From Nitrospirales bacterium (GTDB lineage: Bacteria; Nitrospirota; Nitrospiria; Nitrospirales; UBA8639), in NCBI GenBank assembly GCA_013817135.1, contig JACDDF010000229.1, positions 1 to 5,050 on the forward strand: 5,050 nt of DNA, read 5' to 3'. Below are positions 1 through 5,042 of the stretch, in pieces. The position numbers were made by a program, and so were the translations under genes. A model generated the notes under the pieces. It searched no databases, was not told where the DNA came from, and saw nothing but the letters and a program-made list of their open reading frames with translations. Position 1 is the first letter of the stretch. Every line of letters begins with the position of its first letter.

Positions 1-753
1 TTCACCAGGCAGCAGCGCATGGAGAGGATTAACTCCCAGCATGGCTGCACCTAATTCCTTCCCTGCCCAGTAAACCAAATCGTTGAGATCGCCAAAATCA
101 CCGATCCCCCAATTCCGTTCGGACCGTATGCCATACAGTTGAACGGTCAGTCCCCAGAGACCACGGCTCGTCTTGTAGGAAGGCGGGTCATACGCCTTGT
201 CCGGAGTGACAATGATACGCGAGGAACCTTGCGTCCGAAACGAGGGCGAGTTGACCGACAACCGAAGAGCATAATATCCAAGGGGCAAATGGCGAGGAAA
301 AGGCAGTGTGACACGCAGATATTGACGCCCGTTGATTTTTTTGCGCGCAAGGATTTCCAAAGAAGATCCCCTAGCCTGATGGGTTGATCGAAACTTGTTT
401 TCTCCCAGGATGGTCCAGGTGATGTGGATGGAAGAGAGTGGTTCGGATTCTATAGGAATGTGAAGTGTCCATCCTGAGGAAAGTTTCGATTGAGGGATGA
501 CGAACGTTTCTGCAACCAATTTCGTCCATTGACTTTCCTTCGACTTCGTCAAGGATTCCTGCACTTGTTGAGATGTTTGACCGGGAACATCCATAAGCCG
601 GAGAAGGTCTCGCAGACTTTCATCGGGAACCACTCTCCCGTTGCCGCTCTCATCCCGATAGACGGGCTGAATCCCATGACGCCGGGCCAATTGATGCAAC
701 AGGGAAACGGACGATTTCTTAATATTGGTATCGGTATTCGGTGAATGTTTCAT
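1..753 (-). CDS. malQ: 4-alpha-glucanotransferase (amylomaltase), N-terminal 251 residues, cut by window edge
   Basis: MalQ is a cytoplasmic GH77 enzyme that transfers 4-alpha-glucan chains between maltodextrins in glycogen and maltose metabolism. I translated the minus strand from an ATG at 753; the frame stays open to base 1, so the C-terminal part, including the catalytic region, lies outside the window. Residues 1-195 are the variable N-terminal extension with a beta-sandwich-like part (LPLGYYALRL, 156-165), typical of the long MalQ type found in E. coli. Residues 197-223 hold the family block containing LWG, QLYGIRSERNWGIGDFGDL, and residues 240-247 hold GVNPLHAL, the start of the barrel. 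The start is supported by AGGAG 4 nt upstream and by an in-frame TAA 39 nt upstream with no earlier ATG. A weak TTGACC (826-831, minus) could be a -35 box, but no convincing -10 goes with it. No frameshift is seen. The family call is secure. Confidence 0.93.
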   Translation of the reverse strand, partial: MKHSPNTDTNIKKSSVSLLHQLARRHGIQPVYRDESGNGRVVPDESLRDLLRLMDVPGQTSQQVQESLTKSKESQWTKLVAETFVIPQSKLSSGWTLHIPIESEPLSSIHITWTILGENKFRSTHQARGSSLEILARKKINGRQYLRVTLPFPRHLPLGYYALRLSVNSPSFRTQGSSRIIVTPDKAYDPPSYKTSRGLWGLTVQLYGIRSERNWGIGDFGDLNDLVYWAGKELGAAMLGVNPLHALLPGE

Positions 754-991
754 CCTGCTCCTATGGCTGAATGTGAGAAAAGTCCTAAGGGGAATTTAAG
801 AGAACCTAAAGAGGACAGGAAAGAAGGTCAAGGGGTATTGGCCCCTCTCATTCAAGATGACGAATTGATGGTCCATGATGTTAATGGGGACCTCCATTAT
901 CCATCGCTCGGCTATCCATGTGACCATAGCACTGGCCGAACGATTTCGTCAGAATTGAGTGTGGCATCCTTGCGGTTATAGTGTCGATTCA

Positions 992-1005
992 TGGTGCCGG
1001 CACCA
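992..1005. repeat. Perfect 14-bp palindrome
   Basis: TGGTGCCGGCACCA reads the same on both strands with no central spacer. It lies 239 bp upstream of the malQ start and 185 bp past the toxin stop. Such a spacerless palindrome could be a dimeric regulator site, but its distance from either gene and single occurrence give no direct support. It also contains GCCGGC, a common restriction-modification target. Confidence 0.5.
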
Positions 1006-1062
1006 CAATGTCCAACTTTTCCTTCTTTTCTAAGAATTCGTCCTACATGACTGGCACACACA

Positions 1063-1088
1063 TCGCTTATCGAATAGTCGATGAGCGA
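1063..1088 (+). repeat. 11-bp inverted repeat with 4-nt loop
   Basis: Arms 1063-1073 (TCGCTTATCGA) and 1078-1088 (TCGATGAGCGA) pair over all 11 positions around the loop ATAG. The single non-Watson-Crick pair (1068/1083) is U-G if transcribed rightward but an A-C mismatch if transcribed leftward. The hairpin is therefore better in a plus-strand RNA, although no plus-strand gene is recognised here. No T-run follows on either side, so it is not an ordinary terminator. Confidence 0.5.
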
Positions 1089-1189
1089 AACGATTTGAAT
1101 ATTCTATGGTTTGACTTGAGATTCTTTCGGAGCAATCTGCTAATGCGGAGAAGCAATTTGAGGAGGGTCTCCGGGCCAGCCAAAAAGAA

Positions 1190-1510
1190 TTAACCGCTGA
1201 TCCAAAGCACTTCGCCCGGTTTTGCGTTTGGCAACAATTCTAGTAGCTTGGGCACCAAAGGACGCAAGTCCTGTAAGCGGTTACTCGGTGCACGCAAGAC
1301 AATGACGGCTAGATCGAATCGGGGGAGATTCTGCTGAAATGACCGGTTACGATCTACGGTAAGGGAAACCTCGAATTCTTTTTCGGCAAAAGCCAGTAAT
1401 TCGCCGTTTTTAATGGTCGCCCATCCCATTTGCGGGACAGTTTTGACTTCATACCCTACAATATCTTTTTCAAGCCGCCGGTCAACACATTCACCGAGAA
1501 GTATCTTCAC
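1190..1510 (-). CDS. DUF5615 PIN-like toxin of a type II toxin-antitoxin pair, first acidic residue replaced by Gly
   Basis: The 106-residue protein matches the short DUF5615 (Mut7-C/PIN-like fold) proteins encoded just after DUF433 genes, predicted to be RNases acting as toxins. Recognisable blocks are the N-terminal ILLGECVDRRL (3-13), EVKTVPQMGW (21-30), KNGELL (34-39), TVDRN (51-55), LAVIVLRAPSNRLQDL (67-82) and the Leu/Pro-rich C-terminus. In the relatives I recall, the first block reads ILLDEC; here residue 6 is Gly (GGT at 1493-1495), one base from Asp GAT. This could weaken or abolish catalysis, while E7, D10 and D53 remain. The GTG start overlaps the upstream antitoxin stop by 4 bases (GTGA), indicating translational coupling. 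The length is normal for this group. Toxin activity is inferred from the family; nothing here shows the toxin is active. Confidence 0.82.
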   Translation of the reverse strand: MKILLGECVDRRLEKDIVGYEVKTVPQMGWATIKNGELLAFAEKEFEVSLTVDRNRSFQQNLPRFDLAVIVLRAPSNRLQDLRPLVPKLLELLPNAKPGEVLWISG

Positions 1511-1719
1511 GAAACAGCCGCAACCATTCGCTCTCTGGCCTCCTCAAGAAAGCCCACGACCTGTTCTCGGCTGACTGTCGGGAAACCTTCAAGAAAGTCA
1601 TCAAGAGTTTCGCCGGCCTCAAGGTAATCCAAAAGCGTTTGGACGGGTACTCGTGTCCCGGCAAACACTGGAGTACCTCCCATCACATCCGGCGAACAGC
1701 TAATAAGTGAATTGGTCAT
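1507..1719 (-). CDS. DUF433 antitoxin
   Basis: The 70-residue protein is a typical DUF433 domain, a small winged-helix-like/HTH fold whose members are predicted VapB-type antitoxins that bind a PIN-like toxin and repress their own promoter. The family pattern is complete: a Pro-x3-GG-x-P stretch (10-17), GTRVPV (21-26), LEAGETLDDFLEGFP (33-47), then a helix rich in Glu and Arg (52-66). It is the first gene of the pair, and its TGA overlaps the toxin GTG. The ATG at 1719 fits the usual domain start. The only ribosome-binding-like GGAG (1733-1736) is 13 nt upstream, longer than ideal. The DHH- or AbrB-type domains of other antitoxins are absent. The family call is strong; pairing with the neighbour is supported by overlap and by the known DUF433-DUF5615 association. 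Confidence 0.87.
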   Translation of the reverse strand: MTNSLISCSPDVMGGTPVFAGTRVPVQTLLDYLEAGETLDDFLEGFPTVSREQVVGFLEEARERMVAAVS

Positions 1720-1725
1720 AGAAAA

Positions 1726-1754
1726 ACTTTATCTCCGAATGAGGCGAAGATCAA
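1726..1754 (-). promoter_or_regulatory. Possible promoter of the toxin-antitoxin unit (weak)
   Basis: On the minus strand TTGATC (1749-1754) and TAAAGT (1726-1731) are separated by exactly 17 bp; each matches the sigma-70 consensus at 4 of 6 positions. Transcription would start at about the antitoxin ATG, giving a leaderless or near-leaderless message, consistent with the poor ribosome-binding spacing. A chance match is quite possible. Confidence 0.22.
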
Positions 1755-1799
1755 GTATTGAAGCACCAGCGTACGACTTTTGTTATTTATCACCTCGGG

Positions 1800-2489
1800 T
1801 TAGCCTTTTTCCCCAAGTGCAGTTAAAAGCCGATCAGCAACGGCACCGCCAGATGCCGGGTTCTGCCCTGTGATAACCCTAGTGTTTTCAAGAGCAAACG
1901 GAGCCCACGGCTGATCGGCTTTCTTATACACCGCCCCTCGCTTAACCAATTCAGTCTCTGTCAGAAACGGGACGACCTTGTCGAGTTCCACAAGCTTTTC
2001 TTCTTCATTGGAAAAGCCGGTGACCTTTTTGCCCTTAATGAGTAACGTGCCATCCGATAACTGAATGTTCAGCAACCCGAGAGCGCCGTGGCACACTGAT
2101 GAAACAAATCCACCCTTCTCATAAATCTTCTGGCTGATTGCTTGGAGTTCCTGGTTCTCGGGAAAATCCCAGATCACTCCATGACCGCCGGTAAAGTAGA
2201 TCGCCACGTAATCATCCGGATTGACTTGGCTTGGCTTCAGCGTCGTCCCGAGACGATTCATAAATTCTTTCTTCTGGTACCATTCCCAATCCGTCGCATC
2301 TGCCTGTGCCAGACTGTGCGGGTCAATCGGAGTATATCCCCCCTGGGGACTCACATAATCAACCTCATAGCCAGCCTCTTGAACTTTCTTGACAAAGTGC
2401 ACAGCCTCGGCAAGCCACAACCCGGTTGCCCGGTTCAGATTGGGGTATTTCGCGACACTCGTCAGGACGACCAGTATTTTCTTGCTCAT
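1800..2489 (-). CDS. DJ-1/PfpI family protein, Hsp31/glyoxalase III-like (type 1 glutamine amidotransferase-like domain)
   Basis: The 229-residue cytoplasmic protein has the full DJ-1/PfpI fold and is closest in layout to yeast Hsp31. Members of this branch convert methylglyoxal to lactate without glutathione and/or act as stress chaperones. Visible motifs are the N-terminal strand KKILVVLTS (3-11), Glu28 in GLWLAEA (23-29), YFTGGHGVIWDFP (98-110), the nucleophile elbow SVCHGA (131-136) with Cys133 and His134, KGKKVTGFSNEEE (152-164) and TGQNPASGG (207-215). Glu28, Cys133 and His134 correspond to the Hsp31 catalytic residues, so activity is expected. The ATG at 2489 follows GGTGA at 8 nt and sits at the usual start. 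Its gene follows the 276-residue unknown gene by 151 bp and precedes the antitoxin by 80 bp. The family is certain; whether it is a glyoxalase, a chaperone or a deglycase cannot be told from sequence. Confidence 0.9.
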   Translation of the reverse strand: MSKKILVVLTSVAKYPNLNRATGLWLAEAVHFVKKVQEAGYEVDYVSPQGGYTPIDPHSLAQADATDWEWYQKKEFMNRLGTTLKPSQVNPDDYVAIYFTGGHGVIWDFPENQELQAISQKIYEKGGFVSSVCHGALGLLNIQLSDGTLLIKGKKVTGFSNEEEKLVELDKVVPFLTETELVKRGAVYKKADQPWAPFALENTRVITGQNPASGGAVADRLLTALGEKG

Positions 2490-2548
2490 GGCGTTATTTC
2501 ACCGTCTTTCTCAGAGTTGTATATTTCCCAACAAGAAGTTCATTTGTA

Positions 2549-2564
2549 CCCCAAAGATTTGGGG
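2549..2564. promoter_or_regulatory. Inverted repeat upstream of the Hsp31-like gene, operator candidate
   Basis: CCCCAAAGATTTGGGG has perfect 7-bp arms around a 2-base centre, 60 bp upstream of the Hsp31-like start codon. Its size, symmetry and position suit a dimeric repressor or activator site. It is not a terminator, because no T-run follows on either strand. I recognise no named regulator motif. Confidence 0.3.
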
Positions 2565-2604
2565 AAAAGAAAAAAGCTAAGGGCGTTTTCACCAGGCAAA
2601 AACG
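2565..2604 (-). terminator. Weak possible terminator after the 276-residue gene
   Basis: Read leftward, a 6-bp stem (arms 2599-2604 and 2584-2589, 9-nt loop) is followed after 8 bases by six T, a C and four more T. The stem has only two G-C pairs and the T-run is not adjacent, so any termination would be inefficient and read-through into the Hsp31-like gene is possible. Confidence 0.22.
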
Positions 2605-2640
2605 AGTGCCAACTTTACAGGGAGTCTTTTTCTTGTCCGA

Positions 2641-3471
2641 CTATTGGTCAATCTCTAAACCATGCTTCGAGGCTGCATCAGATTCCATTAAACGATCTGA
2701 TTCTCTGAGAATTTGCGCTGCTTTCTCGATACTTTCTGTATCAGATTGTTTACCCTGCAATATGCTATCGATTTCAAATAATATTTTAGATTCAAGTTCC
2801 TCCAAAAGGTAGTAAAAAGCGCTAGAGCCCCATTTTTCTATATAGGCCTCCTGATGTGGGAGAACAACTTTTACAAGTTTTGTGACTTCCTCTGTATTTG
2901 AAAGATCTTTATCTACTCCACCTTGAAGCAACATGTTTCTAAAAACTGCATGCATGACAATGGATTGGTATGCAGAATAATATGCCCATGCAAGTGGTGA
3001 CACAAAGGGGCGAGCCTTTGAAGCGTCTGTAGTTTGCAATTTACCAACATCAAAACCACTTCCCATAGCTTTAAATATTTCCCTGAATCGTGGATTCTTT
3101 GCAGCTTCTCCTGCTGCCACATCGTATTTTAGATTAGCCATGAATGATGCAATACCTTTGGCTGGAGCAAGAGAAATTACTGCTCCCCAAAGTTGCTCAA
3201 CAGCTCTGAGCCGCCGCTCATAGAGGGCCGCTTGCCTGCTTACAATACCTGATAAAGCACCGCTCCTAAGTGCATCAATTTGGGATTCTTTAGTGTGCAA
3301 TTCAGCCTTGAATAACTCTTCACTCTTTTTAAATTTTGCTTTTAAAGTCTCTAATTTCTCGTCATATTCATGCCTCACCGAATTCGTCAATCGAGTGATT
3401 ATTAGGTTACGCCCTAGCCAAAGCACTAGTGCTAGCAATGAGGTTGTAGATATAGCAGGAATCCAATCCAT
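2641..3471 (-). CDS. Membrane-anchored coiled-coil protein of unknown function
   Basis: I do not recognise a named family, though proteins of this look occur as hypotheticals in other bacteria. The 276 residues begin with one hydrophobic segment (about 7-26, TTSLLALVLWLG at its core) followed by Arg27 and Arg33, which predicts an N-out, C-in anchor with the bulk in the cytoplasm. Residues about 31-68 are strongly charged heptad-like helix (EKLETLKAKFKKSEELFKAE, 38-57), a likely coiled coil. Residues 78-235 look helical, with an aromatic patch WAYYSAYQ (162-169); the tail 240-276 is acidic. There is no cysteine and no nuclease, ATPase or protease motif that I can see. The ATG at 3471 has GAGGA 7 nt upstream. 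The DNA is clearly AT-richer than its neighbours (sampled lines 28-45% GC against 60% in a line of the 4165-5001 gene), suggesting acquisition. Confidence 0.8.
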   Translation of the reverse strand: MDWIPAISTTSLLALVLWLGRNLIITRLTNSVRHEYDEKLETLKAKFKKSEELFKAELHTKESQIDALRSGALSGIVSRQAALYERRLRAVEQLWGAVISLAPAKGIASFMANLKYDVAAGEAAKNPRFREIFKAMGSGFDVGKLQTTDASKARPFVSPLAWAYYSAYQSIVMHAVFRNMLLQGGVDKDLSNTEEVTKLVKVVLPHQEAYIEKWGSSAFYYLLEELESKILFEIDSILQGKQSDTESIEKAAQILRESDRLMESDAASKHGLEIDQ

Positions 3472-3550
3472 GATAAATTCCTCAGATCATTGGCAGCCTT
3501 ACATTCAATTTTTATTCTAGTCGAGCTGATCCAGATTCAAACATAAAAGG

Positions 3551-3556
3551 ATTATA
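3551..3556 (-). promoter_or_regulatory. Consensus -10 box upstream of the 276-residue gene
   Basis: A perfect TATAAT lies on the minus strand, which would give a leader of roughly 70 nt before the ATG at 3471. The -35 region at 17-bp spacing reads TAGGAT, a poor match, and there is no extended -10 TG. The surroundings are AT-rich, so a chance hit cannot be excluded. Confidence 0.35.
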
Positions 3557-3624
3557 GCCACATACCAAAAATAATCCTAGGATGTAGTCTGAAGATCTGC
3601 TCGGCTTATTGTGCTATATTTTTC

Positions 3625-3643
3625 CAACTTTCAAACAAAGTTG
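3625..3643. repeat. 7-bp inverted repeat, 5-nt loop
   Basis: CAACTTT (3625-3631) and AAAGTTG (3637-3643) form a perfect stem around CAAAC. No T-run directly follows in either direction. It is unlike the repeats further right and its role is unknown. Confidence 0.4.
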
Positions 3644-3846
3644 AGATTTCTATGGGATATTTTAAAAAAATTTTGCTATGAATATTCTGTTAGCCAAAAA
3701 GAGTCTCTCTAATCAGCCCATTTCAAAGAAAATGGCTAGAATGAATTATGCCTTTGATGCGAGAAGCTCAAAACGAGGAAAGATCTGATGGATCCATTTT
3801 GTTATGATGAGACATTCTCTACTCCAAAAGTACAAATTGAAAAGAT

Positions 3847-4073
3847 GGATTCCCGATGAAAAATGTCGGGCATGACAAGTTTCCTCTCCGTCATCCCCGC
3901 AGGTGGTTAGCGGGGATCCATCGGAAACGAATCCAGGATAGATGCCCGATTACAAACGTCGGGCATGACGGAAGGGGGAGGGATTCCCGATAAAAGATGT
4001 CGGGAATGACGCTGAAAAGGAAAATTCCTTTAGTCAATTTTTCAAAGTGGACATATCAGATGTCGGGAATGAC
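3847..4073. repeat. Cluster of four complete and one half copy of a palindromic repeat
   Basis: Each complete unit has two 8-bp arms around a 9-nt loop, preceded by GG (AG in copy C) and followed by GAC. The arm pairs are A 3849-3856/3866-3873, B 3893-3900/3910-3917 (inverted relative to the others), C 3942-3949/3959-3966 and D 3983-3990/4000-4007. Copy E keeps only the right arm and GAC (4063-4073). Left arms in the common orientation are ATTCCCGA, ATCCCCGC, ATGCCCGA and ATTCCCGA; right arms change to match except at one position in copy A. Loops are not conserved except for partial likeness between A and D. The units resemble the dispersed ATTCCC...GGGAAT type palindromes seen in many bacteria (REP-like; Neisseria dRS3 is an analogue with a shorter spacer). 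Confidence 0.85.
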
Positions 4074-4106
4074 ACGGCCTTAAATCAAGAGAACTCAAAC
4101 CCGATA

Positions 4107-4141
4107 AATCCCCCTTAGGCCCTCTTTTTCAAAGGGGGATT
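4107..4141. repeat. 10-bp G/C-run hairpin just upstream of the hydrogenase-type gene
   Basis: Perfect arms AATCCCCCTT (4107-4116) and AAGGGGGATT (4132-4141) enclose a 15-nt loop. The element ends 23 bp before the ATG at 4165, so it would lie in the mRNA leader if transcription starts further upstream, or act as a barrier to upstream transcription. It resembles the AAATCCCCC...GGGGGATTT class of dispersed intergenic repeats rather than the 3847-4073 family. Confidence 0.6.
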
Positions 4142-4164
4142 ATTCAAGAGGGCTGAAGTCTGCT

Positions 4165-5001
4165 ATGACACACAATCCTTACCTCATTCATCCGGCTGTG
4201 ATCGTGGACAGGAAACAGGAGTCCACGGACATCGTGACATTTCGCCTACAACTCACCGACCCTGTTCACCGAGAGGCATTTCGGTTTGAGGCGGGACAAT
4301 TCAATATGCTGTATGTGTTTGGTGTCGGAGAGGTGGCCATTTCCATTGTGTCCGATCCGGACGAGCCGGGATTCCTGGATCACACGATTCGTGTTGTAGG
4401 ACGGATCACCCAAGTTTTGGGCACGATGCAGAAAGGCGACAGCGTGGGAGTTCGTGGGCCCTTCGGAATTGGATGGCCTATGAAGGAAGCGCAGGGGAAG
4501 GATGTGCTCATCGTCACGGGCGGGTTGGGTTGTGCCCCTGTTGTTGGAGCCATTGAATATATTTTCCGCAGGCGAGAGGAGTATGGCGCCATGACCATTC
4601 TCCACGGGGTAAAGACCCCTCACGACTTGCTCTACCGGGAACGCTTCGATGCCTGGCGGCATGAGCCCCGCACGCAGGTGCTGCTGACCAGCGATGAACC
4701 CGGCAAAACCTGGCATAGTCATGTGGGTGTGGTCACCGAATTGTTTGACCAACTGCAGTTGGACCCGGACAATACGCTGGTCATGATGTGCGGACCAGAG
4801 ATCATGATGCGGATTGCCTGTAATACTCTTTCTCATCAGGGTTTGCGCCCCGACGCCATGTATGTGTCGTTGGAGCGGCATATGGAATGCGGGATCGGAC
4901 TCTGCGGGCATTGTCAGCTTGGGCCATTCTTTGTCTGTAAGGACGGGCCCGTGATGCGATTGGACCGGCTTGTGCCATTTTTGGGAAAAGTGGGAGTGTA
5001 G
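4165..5001 (+). CDS. FAD/NAD(P)-binding electron-transfer subunit, like group 3b [NiFe] hydrogenase gamma subunit
   Basis: The 278-residue cytoplasmic protein belongs to the ferredoxin-NADP reductase-like group that includes sulfhydrogenase gamma (HydG/HyhG), AsrB and PyrK. It would pass electrons between NAD(P)H and iron-sulfur partners through FAD and a 2Fe-2S cluster. In order: FAD domain (about 10-105) with FEAGQFNMLYVFGVGE (41-56) and an ISI-S-D stretch (59-64); NAD(P) domain with VLIVTGGLGCAPVVGAIEY (114-132) and MMCGPEIMM (207-215); C-terminal cluster motif with Cys242, Cys247, Cys250 and Cys258. All key features are present and the length is normal. The ATG fits the family start; GAGGG lies 12 nt upstream and GAAG 6 nt upstream. 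No beta subunit precedes it and at least 49 bp of non-coding DNA follows, unlike the tight beta-gamma-delta-alpha operons. A hydrogenase role is therefore plausible but unproven. Confidence 0.85.
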   Translation: MTHNPYLIHPAVIVDRKQESTDIVTFRLQLTDPVHREAFRFEAGQFNMLYVFGVGEVAISIVSDPDEPGFLDHTIRVVGRITQVLGTMQKGDSVGVRGPFGIGWPMKEAQGKDVLIVTGGLGCAPVVGAIEYIFRRREEYGAMTILHGVKTPHDLLYRERFDAWRHEPRTQVLLTSDEPGKTWHSHVGVVTELFDQLQLDPDNTLVMMCGPEIMMRIACNTLSHQGLRPDAMYVSLERHMECGIGLCGHCQLGPFFVCKDGPVMRLDRLVPFLGKVGV

Positions 5002-5023
5002 GACAAACTCAAAACCATATTTT

Positions 5024-5042
5024 CTCCCCTTTGTAAGGGTAG
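5024..5042. repeat. Hairpin after the hydrogenase-type gene, possible dispersed repeat or weak terminator
   Basis: Arms CTCCCCTT (5024-5031) and AAGGGTAG (5035-5042) pair at 7 of 8 positions around TGT, 22 bp after the stop codon. The sequence continues GATTGAGG to the window end, so no T-run is seen. It resembles a common intergenic CTCCCC...GGGGAG repeat and may be cut off by the edge. Confidence 0.4.

Larger units (their letters stand above)
754..1189. other. Non-coding spacer between malQ and the toxin gene
   Basis: This 436-base stretch shows no recognisable gene. The two plus-strand open frames across it (745-981 and 981-1193) have no family resemblance and no ribosome binding site that I can see. 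On the minus strand only very short peptides are open. It would hold the 5' region of malQ and the 3' region of the toxin transcript. Two inverted repeats stand out and are listed separately (992-1005 and 1063-1088). No terminator with a T-run was found after the toxin stop. Confidence 0.6.
3472..3840. other. AT-rich intergenic DNA without a gene
   Basis: This half of the 693-base divergent spacer is AT-rich (one sampled line has 30% GC) and holds no open frame of note. It contains the leader and the putative -10 of the leftward 276-residue gene, a 7-bp hairpin at 3625-3643 and the A/T tract near 3657-3674. I see no tRNA, integrase remnant or other recognisable gene. Confidence 0.55.

Noticed and set aside
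139..744. Open frames on both strands inside the malQ region
   Set aside because: The open minus-strand frame from 753 gives an unmistakable MalQ translation, so the others are shadows in alternative frames.
803..831. Sigma-70 promoter for malQ based on TTGACC on the minus strand
   Set aside because: The -35 box is good, but the hexamer at 17-bp spacing (TAGGTT) matches the -10 consensus at only three positions.
745..1193. Two adjacent plus-strand open frames (745-981 and 981-1193)
   Set aside because: They have no family resemblance and no clear ribosome binding site; the first begins antisense across the malQ start. They are more likely chance frames in a spacer.
1100..1250. Stop-free stretch of about 44 codons on the plus strand that reads as plausible charged helix
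   Set aside because: It has no start codon, overlaps the toxin gene antisense, and is short enough to arise by chance.
1720..1799. Terminator between the Hsp31-like gene and the antitoxin
   Set aside because: No stem of useful length followed by a T-run is found in these 80 bases on the minus strand.
2142..2708. 188-codon open frame on the plus strand
   Set aside because: It is antisense to the Hsp31-like gene and the end of the 276-residue gene, spans their intergenic gap, and has no recognisable domain.
3847..4073. CRISPR array
   Set aside because: Units are palindromic, differ in arm sequence, include an inverted copy, and are separated by irregular gaps of about 10-25 bases, which is too short for spacers; no cas gene is present.
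4246..4911. 221-codon open frame on the minus strand
   Set aside because: It lies wholly antisense to the well-supported FAD/NAD(P) gene, has a His/Pro/Arg-rich composition typical of an antisense shadow, and matches no family.
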